Shown piece by piece: positions 60,047 to 64,000 of a stretch of 64,000 nt of DNA; position 1 is the first letter of the stretch; the number at the start of each line of letters is the position of its first letter. Position numbers and translations under genes: made by a program. The notes below the pieces were generated by a model, which saw nothing but the letters and a program-made list of their open reading frames with translations, ran no database searches and had not been told where the DNA came from. The stretch is from Acidobacteriota bacterium (GTDB lineage: Bacteria > Acidobacteriota > Thermoanaerobaculia > UBA5066 > Gp7-AA6): contig JAIVJS010000004.1 of NCBI GenBank assembly GCA_020199905.1, positions 41,727 through 105,726 of the forward strand, written 5' to 3'.

Positions 60047-60861
60047 TACCCGCCCGCAAACGCTGGGGCCAGCATTTCCTGGTGCATCCGGGCACCGCCG
60101 AGCGCATCGTCGACGCGGCCCGCCTGACGCAGTCCGACACGGCGATCGAGGTGGGTCCCGGGGAAGGCGCGCTGACGCGCATTCTCAAAGACCGCGCCGG
60201 CCGCCTCCTCGCCATCGAGATCGATCCGCTCCGCACGGCGGAGCTGGAGCGAGATCTGGCCGAGGAGGGACGCGTGCGTATCCTGGGAGGAGACGTCCTC
60301 GACCGGAGCTTCACGGAGTGGCTCTCGGAGGCGGGCTGGAGCGGGCCGGCCGTTCTGGTCGCCAATCTGCCCTACAACGTCGCGACGCCCATTCTCGTGG
60401 CGGCCCTCGAGGAGCCGGCGGCGATCGCCCGATCCGTCGCCACCGTGCAGAAGGAGGTCGCCCAGCGGTTCGCGGCCCGTCCTGGCAGCGAGCACTACGG
60501 CTACCTCTCGGTGCGGGCGGCCGCGTTTGCCCGCGCGCGCATCCTGTTCGATCTGCCCCCCGGCGCGTTTCGTCCGCGCCCGAAGGTCGTATCGAGTGTC
60601 CTCGAGTTGACTCCGCGGGAGCCGGCGCTCGCCGCGGATCTCCGCGGACGCGCGGTCGCCATCGCGTCGCTCGCCTTCCGCTCCCGGCGCAAGACGCTTC
60701 CGAACGCGTTGTCGTCGGCCGGGGGGAGGGCGCCGTGGGAGGCCGCTCTGACCGCGATGGGAAGGGACGTCCGGACCCGGGCGGAAGTTCTGGGCGTCGA
60801 GGACTACCTGGCTCTCGCGGCCTCGCCCGCGGCCGAGGGCCTCGCGGGCAGCCCGCTGTGA
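60043..60861 (+). CDS. rsmA: 16S rRNA dimethyladenosine transferase
   Basis: A 272-residue SAM-dependent methyltransferase that dimethylates two adjacent adenines of helix 45 in 16S rRNA. Motif I is IEVGPGEGALTRIL, and the adenine-methylation motif is VANLPYNVATPIL, followed by VQKEVAQRF. The GTG start overlaps the corA stop and the end overlaps the rnj GTG. Confidence 0.95.
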   Translation: MIPARKRWGQHFLVHPGTAERIVDAARLTQSDTAIEVGPGEGALTRILKDRAGRLLAIEIDPLRTAELERDLAEEGRVRILGGDVLDRSFTEWLSEAGWSGPAVLVANLPYNVATPILVAALEEPAAIARSVATVQKEVAQRFAARPGSEHYGYLSVRAAAFARARILFDLPPGAFRPRPKVVSSVLELTPREPALAADLRGRAVAIASLAFRSRRKTLPNALSSAGGRAPWEAALTAMGRDVRTRAEVLGVEDYLALAASPAAEGLAGSPL

Positions 60862-62486
60862 CCGCCGCCGTTCTCGAGATCGTCCCGCTCGGCGGCCTGG
60901 GCGAGTTCGGGCGCAATCTTCTCTGGCTGCGGTGCGAGGGATCGAGCGTGATCGTCGACGTGGGCGTCTCGTTCCCCGACGAGACGTTCCCGGGCGTCGA
61001 CCGGATCGCGCCGGACATGGCGGCGCTTTCGGGCGAGCGGATCGACGCGGTCCTGCTGACGCACGGCCACGAGGACCATATCGGAGCGCTGCCGCTGCTG
61101 CGGGAGTGGTGCGACGCGCCGGTCTACGGGTTTCCGTTCACGCTCGCCCTCGCGCGCCGACGTCTCGAAGAGGCGGAGCTTTCCCGCCGCGGGCTGATCG
61201 AGGCGCCGGAGCGCGAAAGGCTGCGGGCGGGAGCTTTCACGTTTCGATTCTTCCGCGTCTCCCACAGCGTGCCCGACTCCGCCGCCGTGCTGGTCGAGGC
61301 GGGAGGCTGGCGGCTCCTCCACTCCGGAGACTTCAAGCTCGATCCGGATCCGCCCGACGGAGAGCTCACGGACCGGGAAGGCATCGCGGCGGCCGTGGGA
61401 GACGGCGTCGACCTCGCGCTGATCGACTCGACCAACGCGGAGCGGCCTGGGCGAGCACTCTCCGAACGCGTGGCGGGGGAGGGGCTCGCGCGCGTCTTCG
61501 CGGGCGCTCCGGGCCGCATCATCCTGACGACTTTTTCGAGCCACGTGTCGCGGATCAGCCAGGCGGCGAAGACTGCCCTGGCCTCCCGGCGGCGCATCGG
61601 TCTTCTGGGCCGCAGCATGGTGACCGTGGCGGAGATCGCGGAGCGCTTCCAGCGTCTCTCGCTGCCAGCCGGGACCCGCGTCGCGCCGGGGGAGCTCGCC
61701 CGGCAGCCGCGAGAGCGCCTTTTGTGCGTGACGTCCGGAAGCCAGGGGGAGCCTTTCTCCGCTCTCTATCGGCTGGCGCTCGACGAGCACGCGGACTTGA
61801 AGCTCGATCCGGACGATCTGGTCGTGTTCTCGGCGCGGACGATTCCGGGGCACGAGCGGTCCGTCAACCGCGTCACCGACCATTTGATCCGGCGCGGCGC
61901 CCGCGTCGTGCGCGATTCGGATCCGCCGGTGCACGTCTCCGGGCACGCGCATCGCGACGACATCGCGGACTGGATCTCGCTCGTGCGCCCGCGGGCGGTG
62001 CTGCCCATCCACGGAGAGAGACGGATGCTCGCGGCGACCGGGGAGACGGCGCGCGACTGCGGGATCCCGCCGGACGGCGTCTTCCTGCTCGACAACGGCG
62101 ACCGCCTCACCCTGTCGTCCGAAGGGATCCGGGTCGATCCCGCGGCCGTCCCCTCCGGGCGGATCTATTACGACTCGCGCACGGAAACGGTCGATCCCTC
62201 CGTGGTCCGAGACCGCCGGCACCTGGCCGAGGAAGGCTTCGTGGTCATCTTCGCTTCCTCCAATCCCTCGTCGCTGGAGGTTTCCGTCGTCTCGCGCGGC
62301 GTCGCCATCGACGAGAAGGAGCTGTCGGAGGAGGTCGGCCGGGCGGCCCGGGCGATTCTAGCCCGCGCGACCCCGGAAGAGCGCGCGGACCTCGACTGGC
62401 TCCGCTCCGAGATCTCGATCGCCGCCAAGCGCGCCTGCCGCCGCGTCTTCGACCTGCGCCCGGTCATAGTCCCCGTCGTCGCGTAA
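60858..62486 (+). CDS. rnj: Ribonuclease J
   Basis: A 542-residue metallo-beta-lactamase/beta-CASP RNase with 5'-3' exo- and endonuclease activity in mRNA decay and rRNA maturation. The motifs are LLTHGHEDHIGALP, RVSHSVPDSAA, LHSGDFKLD, the beta-CASP region (ALIDSTNAERPG to SGSQGEP), FSARTIPGHE and HVSGHAHRDD. A C-terminal domain follows from residue 440. The GTG start overlaps the rsmA stop. Confidence 0.95.
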   Translation: MTAAVLEIVPLGGLGEFGRNLLWLRCEGSSVIVDVGVSFPDETFPGVDRIAPDMAALSGERIDAVLLTHGHEDHIGALPLLREWCDAPVYGFPFTLALARRRLEEAELSRRGLIEAPERERLRAGAFTFRFFRVSHSVPDSAAVLVEAGGWRLLHSGDFKLDPDPPDGELTDREGIAAAVGDGVDLALIDSTNAERPGRALSERVAGEGLARVFAGAPGRIILTTFSSHVSRISQAAKTALASRRRIGLLGRSMVTVAEIAERFQRLSLPAGTRVAPGELARQPRERLLCVTSGSQGEPFSALYRLALDEHADLKLDPDDLVVFSARTIPGHERSVNRVTDHLIRRGARVVRDSDPPVHVSGHAHRDDIADWISLVRPRAVLPIHGERRMLAATGETARDCGIPPDGVFLLDNGDRLTLSSEGIRVDPAAVPSGRIYYDSRTETVDPSVVRDRRHLAEEGFVVIFASSNPSSLEVSVVSRGVAIDEKELSEEVGRAARAILARATPEERADLDWLRSEISIAAKRACRRVFDLRPVIVPVVA

Positions 62487-62538
62487 CGCGCGCCGGCGGG
62501 ACGCCGCAGTTTCGCCTGAGCTAGCCCCTTCACCCCAG

Positions 62539-62564
62539 CCCTCTCCCCGAGCCCGGGGCGAGGG
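62539..62564. repeat. Hairpin resembling widespread CCCTCTCCC/GGGAGAGGG repeats
   Basis: CCCTCTCCCCG and CGGGGCGAGGG pair over ten of eleven positions around an AGCC loop. Similar short inverted repeats are scattered in many GC-rich bacterial genomes. It lies 53 bases after the rnj stop and could help to end that transcript. Confidence 0.6.
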
Positions 62565-62634
62565 AGCAGAGGGGAGCGGCCCGGCGGATCCCGCTCTCAA
62601 CAGTTGGCATCGGCTGATCCGCCCAACAGGAACA

Positions 62635-62656
62635 TCCGCTCGCGCCAGCGAGCGGA
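62635..62656 (-). terminator. Probable terminator of the small membrane protein gene
   Basis: A perfect 9-bp stem (TCCGCTCGC/GCGAGCGGA, loop GCCA) lies nine bases beyond the stop of the minus-strand gene at 62666. In that direction it is followed by TGTTCCTGTTGG, a weak T tract. Confidence 0.55.
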
Positions 62657-62665
62657 AGCGACGGA

Positions 62666-62899
62666 TTATGCCCACCACCGCCGGGCATGCGCCGTCCCGA
62701 GCCTGATGGCGCCATAGACCGCGATGCAGCAGAGGAAATCGAGAAGAAGCCCGGCATCGACCTTGAACGGCTGGTGCTGGAGAGAAGGGGAGAGACCCGG
62801 AAAGAGCACCAGGAAATAGACCGCATTGCCCGCGAGGATCGCGACGGTGTACTCGACCCACCTCCGCGGGGTCATATTCGGAAAGAGAGGCGCCTTCAC
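62666..62899 (-). CDS. Small membrane protein, hypothetical
   Basis: A 77-residue protein with two hydrophobic segments (about residues 16-34 and 48-66) and charged ends, of a kind often seen beside uncharacterised acidobacterial genes. GTG 62899 is used. An ATG eight codons further in (62875) is possible. Function is unknown. It lies 51 bases after the larger membrane protein gene on the same strand and ends at a hairpin. Confidence 0.6.
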   Translation of the reverse strand: MKAPLFPNMTPRRWVEYTVAILAGNAVYFLVLFPGLSPSLQHQPFKVDAGLLLDFLCCIAVYGAIRLGTAHARRWWA

Positions 62900-62950
62900 G
62901 GACCGATTCTTGCCGCGCCCGCGCCGGGAGACAACCGGAATCTGCCTCCG

Positions 62951-63805
62951 TCAGGCCGAGACGCCTTCGGTCAGGAGGCGGTGAACGGCGGGGACCGCCC
63001 GCCGACCGCGGAGTACCGCGGCCGTCCCGCTCCCGTTGGTCGCTCGGCTCCCGGCCCCGTCCCCGGGTCTCCCGAGATCGAAATAAACCCCCGCGTGAAA
63101 GAGGCTGTTCTCGTGGCCGGGGAGAAGCTGCTCGATTCCGGGGGTCGGGTCGCCCAGCCAGAGCCTGAGCCCGGCCGCGTCCGCGGGGAGGTCGAAGACG
63201 AGCGCGGTTCGATAGGACTCTCCCGGGCGCAGCGTGCGCGTGAAGGGAACCGATCGGGCGAGCCTTTCCCGAAGGGAGCTCGTGCCGGCCGTCGAGACTT
63301 CGAACCTGCGGCCCTTCGCGTCGACGAGGAAGGCGCGGCGCGGATTGGGCGTGAGCGGGGCATTTCCGCGGGAGGACGCGATCGTCGACGGATCGAACCA
63401 CGTCTCCACCTCGACGACGCGAAGCGAGTCCCGAGCGCCGGCGGCGGCGCCGGGCCTGTCCACGCCGACCACCGAGTACGCCAGGTGGCAGTCGATCTCG
63501 CAGAAGTACTTCCGTGCGCCGGGGGGAAGCGTGCGCTCCCGGCTCACGGCGGCGAGCCCGAACAGGATGGCGAGATAGAGGGCGCCTCCGCCCGCGGTCG
63601 CGACGGCGAGGCGCCGGGCGAGGGTCTTTTTTCCGAGAAAGAACGAAAGGGCCGCGGCGGCAGAGCCCGCCAGGACGCCGCCCGCGGCGCCGAAGAGCAG
63701 AAGGAGCGAAAGAGACACGTCCGGCGGGACGAACGCGGCGGACAGGGCGGCGGAAGCCGCCGGGACTTCGACGCTTTTCAGGATACTCAAAGTACTTTGA
63801 AACAT
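62951..63805 (-). CDS. Membrane-anchored hypothetical protein
   Basis: A 284-residue protein with two or three hydrophobic segments in the first 95 residues and an extracytoplasmic domain. That domain begins KYFCEIDCHLAYSVVGV, with a Cys pair three residues apart that could bind a metal or form a disulfide, then beta strands typical of DUF4352/cytochrome-associated immunoglobulin-like domains. ATG 63805 is preferred because a GGAGG ribosome site lies eight bases before it. That site is 13 bases after the stop of the regulator gene, so the two are probably co-transcribed. Confidence 0.65.
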   Translation of the reverse strand: MFQSTLSILKSVEVPAASAALSAAFVPPDVSLSLLLLFGAAGGVLAGSAAAALSFFLGKKTLARRLAVATAGGGALYLAILFGLAAVSRERTLPPGARKYFCEIDCHLAYSVVGVDRPGAAAGARDSLRVVEVETWFDPSTIASSRGNAPLTPNPRRAFLVDAKGRRFEVSTAGTSSLRERLARSVPFTRTLRPGESYRTALVFDLPADAAGLRLWLGDPTPGIEQLLPGHENSLFHAGVYFDLGRPGDGAGSRATNGSGTAAVLRGRRAVPAVHRLLTEGVSA

Positions 63806-63826
63806 AAAGTTAGCCTCCAAAAAAAA

Positions 63827-64000
63827 TCAGCTCCGGTTCCGGGCATTGCGAACGAGGGACTCCAGGTGGTCGAGATACTTTTCGAACGCGCGGCGTCCCT
63901 CGGCGGTGAGCCGGTATTCGGTGCGGGGGACCCTTCCGTCGAATCCCTTCCGGCAGGCGATGTAGCCCGCCTCCTCGAGCTTGCGCGCGTGCACCGAGAG
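63827..64000 (-). CDS. Winged-helix (HTH_34/MarR-like) transcriptional regulator, truncated by window edge
   Basis: The last 57 residues of a DNA-binding regulator are visible: LSVHARKLEEAGYIACRKGF, then the wing GRVPRTEYRLTAEGRRAF and a C-terminal helix. This is the recognition helix and wing of the small ArsR/MarR-like HTH_34 family. Its N terminus lies beyond the window. It precedes the membrane-anchored hypothetical gene by 21 bases and may regulate that operon. Confidence 0.8.
   Translation of the reverse strand, partial: LSVHARKLEEAGYIACRKGFDGRVPRTEYRLTAEGRRAFEKYLDHLESLVRNARNRS

Noticed and set aside
62520-62665. tRNA or small RNA gene after rnj.
   Set aside because: Two simple hairpins explain the sequence, and no cloverleaf or conserved T-loop was found.
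1-64000. A mobile genomic island or prophage.
   Set aside because: No transposase, integrase, phage structural gene or tRNA junction was seen. Codon use looks uniform and most genes are core functions.

Overview
This window is GC-rich chromosomal DNA (about two thirds G+C by eye) from a bacterium, most likely an Acidobacteriota of the Thermoanaerobaculia/Holophagae type. That placement is an inference. It rests on the mix of a DUF6526 protein, L-lysine 6-transaminase, an MglA-like GTPase, secreted beta-propeller proteins with a family-specific C-terminal domain, an outer membrane/lipoprotein physiology and frequent GTG/TTG starts. No rRNA, tRNA, CRISPR array, phage or insertion sequence was recognised. 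Almost every base is in a gene and no gap exceeds 300 bases.

Layout. 1-5.2 kb: end of an anti-sigma factor, a GHMP sugar kinase, a ferredoxin-metallo-beta-lactamase fusion, a cupin and argS. 5.2-10.2 kb: a small unknown, a DnaC/IstB-like ATPase, a SPOR-SpoIID lipoprotein and a secreted propeller protein. 10.4-14.5 kb: acyl-CoA dehydrogenase, MeaB GTPase and methylmalonyl-CoA epimerase (propionate or branched-chain catabolism), then small membrane proteins. 14.5-24.6 kb: DAHP synthase, carA, a LolC/E-type permease, an unknown, a 14-repeat secreted protein and carB. 24.7-30.4 kb: an O-antigen-ligase-like protein, a degenerate M23 protein, aroC and a Spy-like/ECF sigma/anti-sigma module. 30.6-39.4 kb: a UvrD-type helicase, an FHA protein, two tandem paralogous GT-C-like membrane proteins, a cysteine-dioxygenase-family protein, an isopropylmalate/isocitrate dehydrogenase homologue and a DUF4410-like protein. 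39.6-47.4 kb: the conserved cluster phoH (broken), PgpH-type HD protein, ybeY, CorC-type protein and era, then an MglA-coiled-coil fusion. 47.5-53.5 kb: pyrR-pyrB-pyrC, a GH113-like lipoprotein and an inositol-monophosphatase-family gene in one operon. 53.6-64 kb: a Memo-like protein, an Ig-like lipoprotein, mtgA, lysine 6-transaminase, a GAF-GGDEF cyclase, corA, rsmA, rnj and small membrane proteins with a winged-helix regulator at the right edge.

The most striking feature is not a gene. Tandem arrays with a 7-base period (consensus TGASARY or its complement RYTSTCA) occur at about 17 places, only between genes. They sit on stop codons or directly against start codons, at six of the eight convergent gene junctions, and several form inverted pairs around a short core. 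Because each unit carries TGA and 7 is not divisible by 3, three units close all three reading frames. Other leads are a phoH gene that has lost its P-loop through an out-of-frame deletion, a 14-bp stem that covers the pyrB start and contains a PyrR-loop-like sequence, a recurring pattern of -10 boxes placed for leaderless mRNAs, and an M23 protein that has lost its zinc ligands.
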